Below, in pieces: positions 9,786-18,576 of a stretch of 64,000 nucleotides of DNA (positions are counted from its first letter, which is position 1; every line of letters begins with the position of its first letter). The notes beneath the pieces are model-generated. The model worked only from the letters and a program-made list of their open reading frames with translations. It searched no databases and was not told where the DNA came from. The position numbers were made by a program, and so were the translations under genes. Source of the DNA: Embleya sp042956465 (lineage in GTDB: Bacteria; Actinomycetota; Actinomycetes; Streptomycetales; Streptomycetaceae); the NCBI RefSeq assembly GCF_042956465.1, contig NZ_JBIBGL010000003.1:682001-746000 (forward strand), read 5' to 3'.

Positions 9786-10136
9786 ATGGACACCACTCCC
9801 CCGGCCCGTTCCGACCTCGCCGACCTGACCGCCGCGCTCGTCGCGTTCTCCGCGGAGCGGCACTGGCAGCCCTTCCACACGCCGAAGAACCTGGTGATGG
9901 CGCTGAGCGTGGAGGCGGCGGAGTTGGTGGAGATCTTCCAGTGGCTGACCCCGGAGCAGGCCGCCGACGTGATGTCGGACCCGGCGCGCGGCGAGCACGT
10001 CCGGGAGGAGATCGCGGACGTGCTGGCCTACCTGCTCGGGCTCGCGGACCGGCTCGGCATCGACCCGGCGCAGGCGCTGCGGGACAAGATGGTCAAGAAC
10101 GCGATCAAGTACCCGCCGGGCGCGCCGGGGCTGTAG
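9786..10136 (+). CDS. MazG-like nucleotide pyrophosphohydrolase
   Basis: A 116-residue all-alpha NTP pyrophosphatase-like protein. It shows HTPKNLVMALSVEAAELVEI, with the EAAEL metal-binding signature, and VREEIADVLAYLLGLADRLG carrying the second EExxD motif. The C-terminus KMVKNAIKYP is typical of the RS21-C6/dCTPase branch. It probably hydrolyses non-canonical or excess dNTPs to monophosphates. Its neighbour exonuclease III is another DNA-maintenance enzyme, but they are divergently transcribed. Confidence 0.92.
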   Translation: MDTTPPARSDLADLTAALVAFSAERHWQPFHTPKNLVMALSVEAAELVEIFQWLTPEQAADVMSDPARGEHVREEIADVLAYLLGLADRLGIDPAQALRDKMVKNAIKYPPGAPGL

Positions 10137-10166
10137 GGCGGGTCTTCGATGCTCCGCCCGGCACCG

Positions 10167-10538
10167 CTACGACCGACGCAGCCGGATCCAGCGCCGTGCG
10201 CGACCGATCCCGTGCGCGGCGCGCGGCTCGCGTCCGCCCGGCTTCGCGCCGACCGCGACCACGAGTCGCGTCTGGGTGCGCGGGGCGTCGGGTTCGTACG
10301 GCAGGGCGCCGAGATCGCCGGGCAGCCCGTCGACCGCGGACCGGGCGCCTTCGATCGGCCCCGGTGTGCCCGCCCGCCGCTCCCGGATCGCACCGGTCGC
10401 GGCGGTCTCGGCGAGCGCGCCGATCCGGCGGCCCTCGGCCGGGTCCGGTGTGCCCGCCCGCTGCTCCGGGATCCTGCCGATCCCGGCGATTTCGGTGACG
10501 TGGTCGACGTCGACGTGTGGCATTTCGGTCTCAGGCAT
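10167..10538 (-). CDS. Small unrecognised ORF coupled to the LivG-type gene
   Basis: Starts at ATG 10538 inside the last codons of the ATPase gene (8-nt overlap, ATGCCTGA), giving a 123-residue product. In a complete liv operon LivF would start here, but this has no Walker motifs. It carries two copies of an E(Q/R)RAGTP(D/G)P(A/I)EG-like segment and an Arg-rich tail. It may be a filled-in remnant of livF, or not a gene at all; only the position and coupled start support it. Confidence 0.3.
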   Translation of the reverse strand: MPETEMPHVDVDHVTEIAGIGRIPEQRAGTPDPAEGRRIGALAETAATGAIRERRAGTPGPIEGARSAVDGLPGDLGALPYEPDAPRTQTRLVVAVGAKPGGREPRAAHGIGRARRWIRLRRS

Positions 10539-11367
10539 CGCGTACTCCCCCGGAACATGCGTCCACGGCGCGGCGGTCCCGCCGCACCTCGGCCGGCGTG
10601 CCCTCCGCAACCACGCGGCCGGATTCCAACACGGTGACCCGATCGCACAATGCGTCGACGAAGTCGATCTTGTGGTCCACCACCAACAGCCCCACACCGT
10701 CCGCCGCTACGCCGCGCAGAAGCAGCAGCAGGGCGTCCGTCTCGCGCTCGTTCAACCCGGCGCTCGGCTCGTCCAGGATCAGCACCCGAGGCACCGCCAC
10801 CATCCCGCGCGCGATGTCCAGCAACCGCCGTTCGCCGTAGGTCAGTACGTCCGCGCCGCGTTCGGATCGACCCCGCGCACCGGCCCGATCCGGGGTGACC
10901 CGGGTACCGAACTGCCGCTCCCGCTCGACCCGCGCCATCAGCGGGCGGGACAACCAGGCCGCGAGCAGCCCTCGATGCCGGATGTCCGAGCCGGCGAGCA
11001 CGACGTTGTCCGCGCCGGAGAGCGCACGCACCGGTTGCGGCGTCTGGAACATCCGGACCAGGCCGGCCCGGCGCGAGCGTTCGGGGCTGCCCAGGCGGAC
11101 CGGCAGCCCGGCCACGAACAGATCGCCGGTGGCCGGCACCACTCCGGTGATCGCGTTCAACAGGGTGGTCTTGCCGCTGCCGTGCGGGCCGATCACGCCG
11201 ACCGCCTCGCCGCGATCCACCCGCACGGACACCTCGTCCACGGCGCGGACCCCGGCGAAGTCCACCCGGATGTCCCGGGCCCGCAGGACGGGTTGGCGGA
11301 CCTGATCGGAAGCGGTGGCCGGGATCGGTTCGGGTCCGGACGCGTACAGCCGCACCGGGTCAGGCAT
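10531..11367 (-). CDS. ABC transporter ATPase, branched-chain amino acid (LivG) type
   Basis: A 278-residue ATPase with Walker A GVIGPHGSGKTTLLNAI, Q-loop MFQTPQPVRALSGADNV, signature VLTYGERRLLDIARGM, Walker B RVLILDEPSAGLNERETDAL and H-loop VVDHKIDFVDALCDRVTVLE. The insert between Walker A and signature, and the phrase VLESGRVVAEGTPAEV, fit LivG of the HAAT family. ATG 11367 has AAGGAGGG just upstream. No LivH/M/F or substrate-binding protein is intact nearby; flanking frames look like remnants. The Walker and signature motifs are intact, so it could still serve other permeases. Confidence 0.85.
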   Translation of the reverse strand: MPDPVRLYASGPEPIPATASDQVRQPVLRARDIRVDFAGVRAVDEVSVRVDRGEAVGVIGPHGSGKTTLLNAITGVVPATGDLFVAGLPVRLGSPERSRRAGLVRMFQTPQPVRALSGADNVVLAGSDIRHRGLLAAWLSRPLMARVERERQFGTRVTPDRAGARGRSERGADVLTYGERRLLDIARGMVAVPRVLILDEPSAGLNERETDALLLLLRGVAADGVGLLVVDHKIDFVDALCDRVTVLESGRVVAEGTPAEVRRDRRAVDACSGGVRDA

Positions 11368-11833
11368 GGTCGCCCTCCTTCGAATGACCCGGCTCGCGCG
11401 CGTGCACGACGGCCGTTCGCGCACGCGTGGCCGGGTCGCTCGAACCCGCGGGCACCGCTTCCCCGAGCGGTTCCGCGTACGCCGCGGCGACAGCAGCCGC
11501 GGCGAGCCTTGCCTCGGGCCGCCGACCGCACGGCCCTCCGGGCCCCGAGCCGGGGCGCGCATGCGGGCGCGCCCCGGCCTCGGACCCTTCCCCCGGGCGG
11601 CGCGCGGGACCGGACGCCATACCTGACACGGCGTCACCCCCCGCCCGCGCACCACCCGTATCGGGGGCCGAACCGGAAGCCGGATCGATGGGCGAACAGG
11701 GCTCCCCCGCCCCGTCCGACCACGACCCGGATGTATCCGGGGCGGCCCCCGCGCCCCGGTCGGACGCCGACTCCCCTCCTGACCCGGCGTCACCTCCCGG
11801 CCACGACACGATTTCTGTACCGGTTTGGTTCAT
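11360..11833 (-). pseudogene. Low-complexity ORF in the LivM position, possible remnant
   Basis: 157 codons from ATG 11833, rich in Gly, Ala, Pro and Ser and without predicted membrane helices. Its start overlaps the stop of the preceding frame (ATGA) and its stop overlaps the LivG start (ATGCCTGA), exactly where a livM gene would sit; LivM is normally about 350 residues with 8-10 membrane helices. I infer that the ends of the old gene were kept while the body was lost or replaced. It may instead be a real but unrecognised small gene. Confidence 0.35.
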
Positions 11834-12036
11834 CTCGTCCCGCCCGATCCGGTCGCCCGAGTCGGGAACAGCCCCTGCGGGCGCACCACGAACACGGGAA
11901 TCGGAACCGGACGCGTCAACATCCCCGGGGTGTCACGCAACCGGTGGCCGGTCCACGGGAGTTCCCCCGGACCGGTGACCGGGCAGCCGATCGCCGGGTG
12001 GGCGACGGCGGCAAGCGGCGCGACGAGGCGGGCCAT
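11830..12036 (-). pseudogene. Possible LivH C-terminal remnant
   Basis: The last 25-30 residues, LTRPVPIPVFVVRPQGLFPT, match the end of LivH permeases (consensus like VLVVRPQGLFG), where a final hydrophobic helix leads into RPxGLF. The preceding part is not permease-like and the frame is only 68 codons long against about 290 for LivH. Its stop codon overlaps the next start (ATGA), as in intact liv operons. I read this as the 3' stub of a deleted livH. Confidence 0.45.
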
Positions 12037-12529
12037 GATTCAGGACACGCCGGGTACGGACGCCGGGAGTTCGGCCGATGCGCTGCCGCGGGCGCCGATC
12101 GACGGCGCGATGCGGGCGGACCGGATCGAGCCGCCCGTACGGGGATCGCCCCCGACGGGTCGCCGACTGGTTCGCCCTGCTCTCGCGGTGCATGTCGTGC
12201 GCACGGCATGCGCCGTGTGTGTCGTCCAACGAGCCATGGGAGCCAACGCCTCTCGCGTCGTCTCCCCGCCCGGCCATCCCCCACGGAGTCCCGGATGCGG
12301 CTCAAGCTAGACCGCAACCACCTTCGCCGGCAAGGGACTTGACAGCGCTTCGGGAACTGGCGTAGAAGGTTCAGCACAATCTAACAAATGTTAGATAGGC
12401 AGTCAGGTTCTTCCTTAGGTTCTCCCTGAAGGCAATCCCCCACAGATCAACGGCAACCGCTCCACCTGCGGTTAGGCTGCACAGCACCAAGGCAGCCTCA
12501 TCCACCCGCCGGACCGAGAACGGGCGCTC
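12037..12529. other. Gap: no convincing gene; holds a TetR-type operator
   Basis: About 490 bases. No frame resembles a protein family; the frames seen are Arg/Pro-rich mirror frames. The left part is probably deleted liv DNA. The right part (12365-12530) is clearly lower in GC and holds the palindrome at 12379-12396 and presumably the TetR promoter. Confidence 0.6.
12379..12396. promoter_or_regulatory. Perfect 18-bp palindrome, probable TetR operator
   Basis: ATCTAACA (12379-12386), spacer AA, TGTTAGAT (12389-12396): a perfect inverted repeat in an AT-rich patch 134 nt upstream of the TetR start at 12530. Size and symmetry are typical for TetR-family operators; autoregulation is inferred. 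Confidence 0.75.
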
Positions 12530-13132
12530 ATGGCACGCAGGAAGACGGAACCCGAAGCACTTCCGCGCCGGGAGGTGATCCTGTCCGAGGCCGCAACGCT
12601 GTTCGCCCGCAAGGGCGTTGTCGCGTCGACGGTCCGTGAGATCGCCGACGCGTCGGGCATCCTCGCGGGCAGCATCTACCACTGGTTCGGTTCCAAAGAG
12701 GACTTGGTCGACGAGATCCTCACCGCCGCGATGCGCGACCTGTCCACCTGGTACGACGAGGCGTTCGCCGATGCGCAGACGTCGAGCGACCGGCTGCGCG
12801 GGCTCGTGCATGCCGCGTTCCGCACCATCGAGCACCACCCCGACGCGGCGACGATGTACGTCCGGGACTACGCGTACCTGGCCACGCTGCCGCGCTTCGC
12901 GCATCTGGCGATGGACGGTATGCGCGTCCGCGACCTGTGGCTGAACACCCTCCGAGAGGGGATCGAGTCCGGGGAGTTCCGCGCCGATCTGGACCCGGAG
13001 CTGGTCTACCGCTATCTCGCCTATCCGCTGTGGCTGACCGCCGGCTGGAAGTCCGGCGTCGACCGCACTCTGCCCGAATTGGAAGCCCAATTCACGGCGC
13101 TCGTACTGGAAGGCGTCACCCCCCGGAACTGA
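12530..13132 (+). CDS. TetR family regulator, KstR2-like
   Basis: 200 residues. HTH at about 15-60: VILSEAATLFARKGVVASTV, REIADASGILAGSIYHWFGS, KEDLVDEIL. The ligand domain keeps features I recall from KstR2, the regulator of late cholesterol ring degradation that responds to a CoA thioester: TIEHHPDAATMYVRDYAYLA, PRFAHLAMDGM, REGIESGEFRADLDPELVYR. The call is by remembered similarity, so the true ligand may be any acyl-CoA. It lies 68 nt before the serine hydrolase on the same strand, its probable target, and behind an 18-bp palindrome. Confidence 0.85.
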   Translation: MARRKTEPEALPRREVILSEAATLFARKGVVASTVREIADASGILAGSIYHWFGSKEDLVDEILTAAMRDLSTWYDEAFADAQTSSDRLRGLVHAAFRTIEHHPDAATMYVRDYAYLATLPRFAHLAMDGMRVRDLWLNTLREGIESGEFRADLDPELVYRYLAYPLWLTAGWKSGVDRTLPELEAQFTALVLEGVTPRN

Positions 13133-13200
13133 CGAGGCGAAGGCCGCCGGCCACGCCGGCGGGGGTGGGGTACTTCGAGCGCTCGCGAAAGGACCACACG

Positions 13201-14337
13201 ATGCACGTCGACGGTTTCGTCGCGCCCGGATTCGCGCCCGTACAGGCCGCGTTCGAGGAGAACTTCGCGCTCCGCGGCGAGGTGGGCGCCGCGCTGGCGG
13301 TCCACCTGCACGGGGCGCCCGTGGTGGACCTGTGGGGCGGATTGGCCGAACCGGACGCGGGGCGCAGTTGGGAGCCGGACACCGTACAGGTGGTCTGGTC
13401 GGTCACCAAGGGCCTGGTGGCGACCTGCCTGGCGGTGCTGATCGACCGGGGGCTGCTCGATCCCGCGCTGCCGGTGTGCCGCTACTGGCCGGAGTTCGCG
13501 GCGGCCGGCAAGCGCGACGTGACGGTGGCCCAACTGCTCTCGCATCAGGCCGGGTTGCCGTTCCTGGACGAGCCGATCACACTCGCCCAGGTGGCCGTTC
13601 CGGACGCGCTGGCGGATGCGTTGGCCGCCCAGCGGCCCGTATGGGAACCCGGTTCGGCGCACGGCTATCACGCGGTGACCTGGGGCTTCTACGCGAGCGA
13701 GCTGATCCGCCGGGTGGACGGTCGCACGGTGGGCACGTTCCTGGCCGAGGAGGTGGCCGGACCGCTCGGCGTGGACGCGCACATCGGCCTGCCCGCGACC
13801 GTGGTGCCCAGGCTCGCGCACCTGACCACTCTCGCACCGACGGATCCCGCGCTGCTCGACCTGGACTCCGACCTCGGACGGGCGATGCTCGCACTGCCCG
13901 AACTCGCCGCTCCCGGCGCGGATCACGACCCGGACGTACTCACGTGGGAGGTGCCCTCCGGGCTCGGTGTCACCAACGCCCGGGCGCTGGCCCGGGTGTA
14001 CGCGATGCTCGCCGGGGGCGGCACGCTGGACGGTGTGCGATTGCTCTCGCCCGCGACCGTCACCGAGGTGACCCGCACGGTGGTCGAGGGTCCGGATCGG
14101 ATCCTGGGTGAACACACCGCGTTCAGCCTCGGGTTCATGAAGCCGGAGACCGCGTTCTTCGCCGTCTCCACCGACTCCGCCGCATTCGGCCACCCGGGCA
14201 GCGGCGGCCCGTTGGCCTTCGCCGACCCGGCATCGGGGCTGGCCTTCGCATACGTGACGAACGGCCAGTCCCCCCTACATACGGACGTACGGGCACTCGG
14301 CCTGATCGACGCGGTACGGGGGTGCCTGGAGCGGTAG
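13201..14337 (+). CDS. Serine hydrolase of the class C beta-lactamase/EstB family
   Basis: 378 residues from ATG 13201 (AAAGGA upstream). SxxK nucleophile motif SVTK at 67-70, LSHQAGLPF typical of the family, a YxN-equivalent YHAVTWG, and a third motif HPGSGG near the C-terminus in place of KTG. There is no signal peptide, so it is probably cytoplasmic. EstB-type enzymes are esterases or amidases rather than antibiotic-degrading lactamases. It follows the KstR2-like regulator and is likely controlled by it, which would fit hydrolysis of an ester made during lipid or steroid catabolism. Confidence 0.88.
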   Translation: MHVDGFVAPGFAPVQAAFEENFALRGEVGAALAVHLHGAPVVDLWGGLAEPDAGRSWEPDTVQVVWSVTKGLVATCLAVLIDRGLLDPALPVCRYWPEFAAAGKRDVTVAQLLSHQAGLPFLDEPITLAQVAVPDALADALAAQRPVWEPGSAHGYHAVTWGFYASELIRRVDGRTVGTFLAEEVAGPLGVDAHIGLPATVVPRLAHLTTLAPTDPALLDLDSDLGRAMLALPELAAPGADHDPDVLTWEVPSGLGVTNARALARVYAMLAGGGTLDGVRLLSPATVTEVTRTVVEGPDRILGEHTAFSLGFMKPETAFFAVSTDSAAFGHPGSGGPLAFADPASGLAFAYVTNGQSPLHTDVRALGLIDAVRGCLER

Positions 14338-14480
14338 GGGACGCGCGAGCGGGGCGGGTCGCGGCCGGACGGGGCCGGGACGCGGCGCTGCGAGGCACGG
14401 TGAGCGGAGGGGCACACGAGCCGCTTCGCCGCGCAACCCAACGGACGGGGCCGTGCGCTCGGGAGCGGCGAGCGCTCGCC

Positions 14481-15227
14481 TCAGCGGCGGTCGCGGCGGC
14501 CGGCGGCGCGGGTCAGGCCGCCGACGAGCAGTAGGGCGCCCGCCGCCAGGCTCAGCGGCAGCAGCGGGGCCGAGCCGGTGTTCGCGACGTGGTCGGTGAT
14601 GGCTCGGCGGGCGATCACGGCGGGCCCGTCGTGGACCGCCCGCTTGGCGGCGGCGCCGCGGTCCTTGGCCACGGCGTCGCGCGGGCCGGGAGAGCCGGGC
14701 CGACGCGGGAGTTTGCCGGGGACCGACGGCGCGCGACCGTCCGCCCGCCGTCGATGCGGTCCGGCTCCGGCTCGATCGGCCTCGGGCCGGGTCGGGGCGC
14801 CGGGCGACACCGCCGGCGCGGCGCCCGGCTCGGCGCTGCGGGCGGCATCCGGCAGGCCGGGGCAGTCCGGCCGGCTCGGAGCGCCGCCGAGGGTGCGGGT
14901 GCGGTCGTGCAGGAGCGAGGTGAAGTCCGCCTCGTCCCGATCCGTCGCGCTCGAAAGCCTCGGGTCGGGACAGGGCTCCGCGGGGATCGCGTCCATCCCG
15001 GGCAGCCGCACGCCCGGCCGGAGCGGCCGGCTCGACGGCAACGGTGACAGCGACGGCAACGGGGGCGGGATCGGCCGGCGAAGCGCCTCGGCCGAACTGC
15101 GGCCGACCGCGGGCGAGGATCCGGTGAGCGGCACCGCGGCCCCGACCGGGACCGCGGCCGCGCCGAGCACGGTCACGCCGAGCGCGACCACCAGCGACGC
15201 CGCCCGACGGTTTCCGTGTCTGCTCAC
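14481..15227 (-). CDS. Secreted Pro/Arg-rich protein with sortase-like VANTG anchor
   Basis: A 248-residue protein starting at GTG 15227. Residues 1-30 form a signal peptide (SLVVALGVTVLGAAAVPVGA). A long Pro/Arg/Gly-rich region without a recognised domain follows. The C-terminus has VANTGSAPLLPLSLAAGALL, then LVGGLTRAAGRRDRR: an LAxTG-like pentapeptide, a hydrophobic segment and a basic tail, the layout recognised by class E sortases in actinomycetes. It is probably a cell-wall-linked surface protein; no sortase is adjacent. Low complexity makes the exact gene model less sure. Confidence 0.65.
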   Translation of the reverse strand: MSRHGNRRAASLVVALGVTVLGAAAVPVGAAVPLTGSSPAVGRSSAEALRRPIPPPLPSLSPLPSSRPLRPGVRLPGMDAIPAEPCPDPRLSSATDRDEADFTSLLHDRTRTLGGAPSRPDCPGLPDAARSAEPGAAPAVSPGAPTRPEADRAGAGPHRRRADGRAPSVPGKLPRRPGSPGPRDAVAKDRGAAAKRAVHDGPAVIARRAITDHVANTGSAPLLPLSLAAGALLLVGGLTRAAGRRDRR

Positions 15228-15542
15228 CCGACCACGCTAGGTCGCCGGGCCCGTCCCCGACCTTCGCCGCGCGAACCGTTCCCTCGTTCGGCCCAGCAGC
15301 CATCACCCACACGGGAAGTCCCGCACCGCGACACCGGCGCAGCTTCGGTGCCGAACCGCGCGGGAGCACCGGACGGCGAACTGATCGACATCCCAAAAAA
15401 AGACAGCCTTCCTTACCTTGTAACGGCGTCACGATTCGAGCGACAATCCCGGGACACCGGGACCGGAGCCGGAGCCGAACCCCGATCCGGAACCGCGTCC
15501 GGACCGCGTCCGGATTCGTGCCGCTCCGAGGGGGTCTTCGCC
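15228..15542. other. Gap: promoter region upstream of amidohydrolase
   Basis: About 315 bases. No gene is apparent. Bases 15387-15425 are strikingly AT-rich for this DNA (an A7 run, then TTCCTTACCTTGTAAC) and probably hold the promoter of the gene at 15543. I could not assign a specific factor-binding site. Confidence 0.4.
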
Positions 15543-16715
15543 ATGCGCGTCTTCGACGCCGACAACCACTACTACGAGGCCATCGACGCCTTCACCCGAC
15601 ACCTGGATCCGAGGCTGGGCGAACAGGTCATCCAGTGGTGCGAGATCAACGGCCGCAAGTACCACGTGATCGGCGGCACGGTGAACCACGCCGTGGTCAA
15701 CCCGACCTTCGACCCGATCGCCAAGGCCGGCGCGATGGCCGAGTACTTCCGGGGCAACCCCTCCGGGCGCAACCCGCTGGAGTACCTGCGCGAGCGCGAG
15801 CCGATCCGCCCCGAATACCGCGACCGGGACGCCCGGCTGGCGGTGATGGACAGTCAGGGGCTGGACGGGATCTGGCTGTTCCCGACGCTGGGGATGGTCT
15901 ACGAGGCGGCGCTCGCGCACGATCCGGCGGCGGTCGGGCAGTTGTACTCGTCGTTCAACCGCTGGCTGGAGGAGGACTGGGGGTACGCCTACCGGGACCG
16001 GATCTTCGCCGCGCCCTACATCGCGCTCGCCGACCCGCAAACCGCCCTCGCCGACCTGGATCGCGCGCTGGCGGGCGGCGCCCGGATCGTGTGCATGCGC
16101 CCGGCCGCGCCGAACACGGCGGACGGCCCGTACCCACCCGGGCACCCGGTCTTCGACCCGTTCTGGGCCCGGGTGAACGAGGCCGGCGTGCCGGTGATCG
16201 TGCACGCGGGCGACAGTGGCTACTCGGCCAACGGATACAGCCGCAAACAGGGCCTGCGCACCGACTTCAAGGGGGGAGGCGGTCCGTCGGTGACCATGCT
16301 GTGGACGATGGAGCGGCCGATCTTCGACTTCCTCGCGTCGCTGATCCTGGATCGCCTGTTCCAGCGCTTCCCGAACGTGCGCGTGGTCTCGGTGGAGAAC
16401 GGCTCCGAGTTCCTCGGCGATCTCTTCCGCAAGCTGCGGTCGGTCGGCCGCAAGATCCCCGGTCTGTTTCCCGAGGACCCGGTGGAGACCTTCAGGCGGC
16501 ACGTCTGGATCAACCCGTTCTGGGAGGACGACCTCACCGAGGTGGTCGACCTGATGGGCCCCGGTCGCGTCGTCTTCGGCTCCGACTGGCCGCACATCGA
16601 GGGTCTCCCCGACCCGAGGGACTACGAAAGCGAACTCGAGCCCTTCGACGAAGGCACCAAAGCCATGATCATGGGCGGAAACGCCAGGGAACTGAACACC
16701 CCGCGTCCGATCTGA
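15543..16715 (+). CDS. Amidohydrolase family (amidohydrolase-2) TIM-barrel metal hydrolase
   Basis: 390 residues from ATG 15543 (GAGGGGG upstream). MRVFDADNHYYEAIDAF carries a D-x-(D)-N-H metal motif in place of HxH. Further on come VPVIVHAGDSGY with a metal-binding His, VSVENGSEFL, and the C-terminal Asp in VVFGSDWPHIEGL. The family includes aminocarboxymuconate-semialdehyde decarboxylase and uncharacterised hydrolases common in actinomycetes that degrade aromatics or steroids. It stands as a single transcription unit; the substrate cannot be told from sequence. Confidence 0.88.
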   Translation: MRVFDADNHYYEAIDAFTRHLDPRLGEQVIQWCEINGRKYHVIGGTVNHAVVNPTFDPIAKAGAMAEYFRGNPSGRNPLEYLREREPIRPEYRDRDARLAVMDSQGLDGIWLFPTLGMVYEAALAHDPAAVGQLYSSFNRWLEEDWGYAYRDRIFAAPYIALADPQTALADLDRALAGGARIVCMRPAAPNTADGPYPPGHPVFDPFWARVNEAGVPVIVHAGDSGYSANGYSRKQGLRTDFKGGGGPSVTMLWTMERPIFDFLASLILDRLFQRFPNVRVVSVENGSEFLGDLFRKLRSVGRKIPGLFPEDPVETFRRHVWINPFWEDDLTEVVDLMGPGRVVFGSDWPHIEGLPDPRDYESELEPFDEGTKAMIMGGNARELNTPRPI

Positions 16716-16829
16716 GCCCGGCACCACCACACAACGGAACACCTTCCCGGTTTGTCACATATCGGGAAAGTGATTCTCGTGCCTCGGTAGGGTGGTAAGC
16801 GTTCGCAGGCATCCACAGGAGGCATCGAG

Positions 16830-17405
16830 ATGGGCAACGGCCCCCAGTCCACCGACTCCGTTATCGCTGCCCTCTTCGAGTCGATAGAGGCACCGGAAAC
16901 CGTCCAGGTGGAGCTGATCGGAGGCCGCATCGTGATGTCACCCACTCCTGTCAGCGGACATGGCGGGCTGCTGCGCCGACTGTTCTCGAGGTTCCTGGAA
17001 CCGAACCTTCCCGAAGGCATGGACGTTCCGATGTCCCCCGTCACCATCATGCTTCCCGGCATCGGTGGTGACGGATACGTCCCCGACATGGTTGTCTTCG
17101 ACGAAGACGCAAACTGGGACTTCGATGACTGGAAGCTTCCCGCCGACGTCGTCCATCTCGTCGTCGAGGTCGTCTCCGCCGGTCGCGAAAGTCAACACGA
17201 CGACCGTGAGGTCAAGCCATTCGGCTACGCCTCCGGGCCGATCCCGCTCTACCTGTTGATCGACCCGCTCCGACAGGAAGTCACCCTCTTCGCATCCCCT
17301 TCGGACGGCAAGTACCAGGAGCGGCACACCGTCCCCTTCGGTGGCCGCATTCCCGTGCCCGACCCCTTCGACGCCGTCCTCGACACGTCGATCTTCTTTC
17401 GCTGA
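16830..17405 (+). CDS. Uma2 family endonuclease (DUF820)
   Basis: 191 residues. N-terminal VQVELIGGRIVMSPTPVSGH, central YVPDMVVFDEDANWDFDDWK and LVVEVVSAGRESQHDDREVK with the PD-(D/E)xK acidic and lysine residues, and PLYLLIDPLRQEVTLFASP near the end: a complete Uma2 fold. AGGAGG lies 8 nt before ATG 16830. The family is abundant in actinomycetes and cyanobacteria; its role is not settled. GC content is lower than that of neighbours, hinting at later arrival. A broken relative lies at 21736-22003. Confidence 0.9.
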   Translation: MGNGPQSTDSVIAALFESIEAPETVQVELIGGRIVMSPTPVSGHGGLLRRLFSRFLEPNLPEGMDVPMSPVTIMLPGIGGDGYVPDMVVFDEDANWDFDDWKLPADVVHLVVEVVSAGRESQHDDREVKPFGYASGPIPLYLLIDPLRQEVTLFASPSDGKYQERHTVPFGGRIPVPDPFDAVLDTSIFFR

Positions 17406-17418
17406 ACCCGCCGGGTGG

Positions 17419-18576
17419 TCAGACCAGGACGGCCTGGCCGCCCGGGCCCTCCTCGGTGATGTCGAGGACCGTCGGTGGGCGGCGGGTCGCGGGGGCGGGC
17501 GGGAGCAGGGCGCAGGGGTCGAGGGTGGGGGCTTCGGCGGCCCGGGTGCGGAGCGTGGCCTGCTCCTCGGCCAGGTCGGCGAGCAGGCCCAACACGTGCA
17601 GCAGGTCGATCAGTTCGCTGGTCAGATCGCTCGACCAGGTGCGCTCGCGGACGCGTTCCAGGCCCTCGCCCGGGGGCTCGGTGCGGGCCGCGATCCACGG
17701 TTCGAGGATGCCCAGGTCCCACACCTCGCGCGGGACGGGCCCGATCCGGCCGGTGCCCAGCAGCAGCGAACGGCTCTCCTCGTCGTAGGTCGCGCCGATC
17801 GGCCGGGCCGGCACCGGTTCGCGAACGAACGGGCGCCGGCCGCCCGGCAGTCGGGGTTTGCCCTCGCCGGGGCGGCCGAACCGCGCGCCGAACGTGTACA
17901 GGGCGATCAGTCGACGGCCGAGCTCGACGCCCGCCGCCCACAGTCGCGGGTCGGCGGTCAGCGGCACCCGCGCCGGGTCCACCGTCACCGCCACGATCCA
18001 GGCGAACAGGTCCTCGGCCGCGACCGGGACGGCGAGCCGGGCCGCGAGCAGTTCGACCAGTCCGGGCGCCAGGTTGGGCTCTCGGCCCGCCGGGTCCCGA
18101 TACAGCGGCGCGACCCGCCCGCCGCGACCGCCGTGGTGGGCCGCGTCCGGCAGCAGGGCACTGCACAACAGCGGCCACGGATCCCCCGCTTGACGCTGCG
18201 TCAGGTAGACCTGCCGATCCCCGCGCACCCGCCACAACTCGGGCCGGGCGAAGTCCACCACACGGTGGTCGGCGACCAACCACTGCCGATCGAACGGCCG
18301 CCGGGCGACCCGCACCAGCCGAGGCGTCGCACCGACCTCACGCGCCAGCGGCCCGGCCGGCGCGTCACACCCGGGCAACGGCGCGGGCCGGGACGTCTCG
18401 TTCCGCGAACGGGTCGGCTGCAACAGGGCGTTCCGGTCCTCGGCGGCGGCCAACCGGGCCCAGCGCCGACGCAGCGTCTCCCGTTCGGGCGCGTACACCC
18501 ACGTCCGTCCCGTGCCGATCCCGCTCGTCCCCCACGGCATCAGGTCGGCGAGCGCGGCCGTCCCGACCGGGCTCAC
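17419..18576 (-). CDS. Type ISP restriction/modification-like protein (C-terminal specificity domain)
   Basis: 385 residues from GTG 18576, which overlaps the stop of the esterase gene (ATGTGA). N-terminal LADLMPWGTSGIGTGRTWVY, then RLVRVARRPFDRQWLVADHR and ARPELWRVRGDRQVYLTQ match the type ISP C-terminal domain proteins widespread in Streptomyces. No methyltransferase (NPPY) or helicase motif is present, so this is a stand-alone domain rather than a full restriction enzyme. What it does alone is unknown. The coupled start suggests co-expression with the esterase, an unexplained pairing. Confidence 0.75.
   Translation of the reverse strand: MSPVGTAALADLMPWGTSGIGTGRTWVYAPERETLRRRWARLAAAEDRNALLQPTRSRNETSRPAPLPGCDAPAGPLAREVGATPRLVRVARRPFDRQWLVADHRVVDFARPELWRVRGDRQVYLTQRQAGDPWPLLCSALLPDAAHHGGRGGRVAPLYRDPAGREPNLAPGLVELLAARLAVPVAAEDLFAWIVAVTVDPARVPLTADPRLWAAGVELGRRLIALYTFGARFGRPGEGKPRLPGGRRPFVREPVPARPIGATYDEESRSLLLGTGRIGPVPREVWDLGILEPWIAARTEPPGEGLERVRERTWSSDLTSELIDLLHVLGLLADLAEEQATLRTRAAEAPTLDPCALLPPAPATRRPPTVLDITEEGPGGQAVLV

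Noticed and set aside
13201..14337. Beta-lactamase resistance gene
   Set aside because: It has SVTK and HPGSGG but no signal peptide and groups with EstB-type esterases; its neighbour is a lipid-type TetR.
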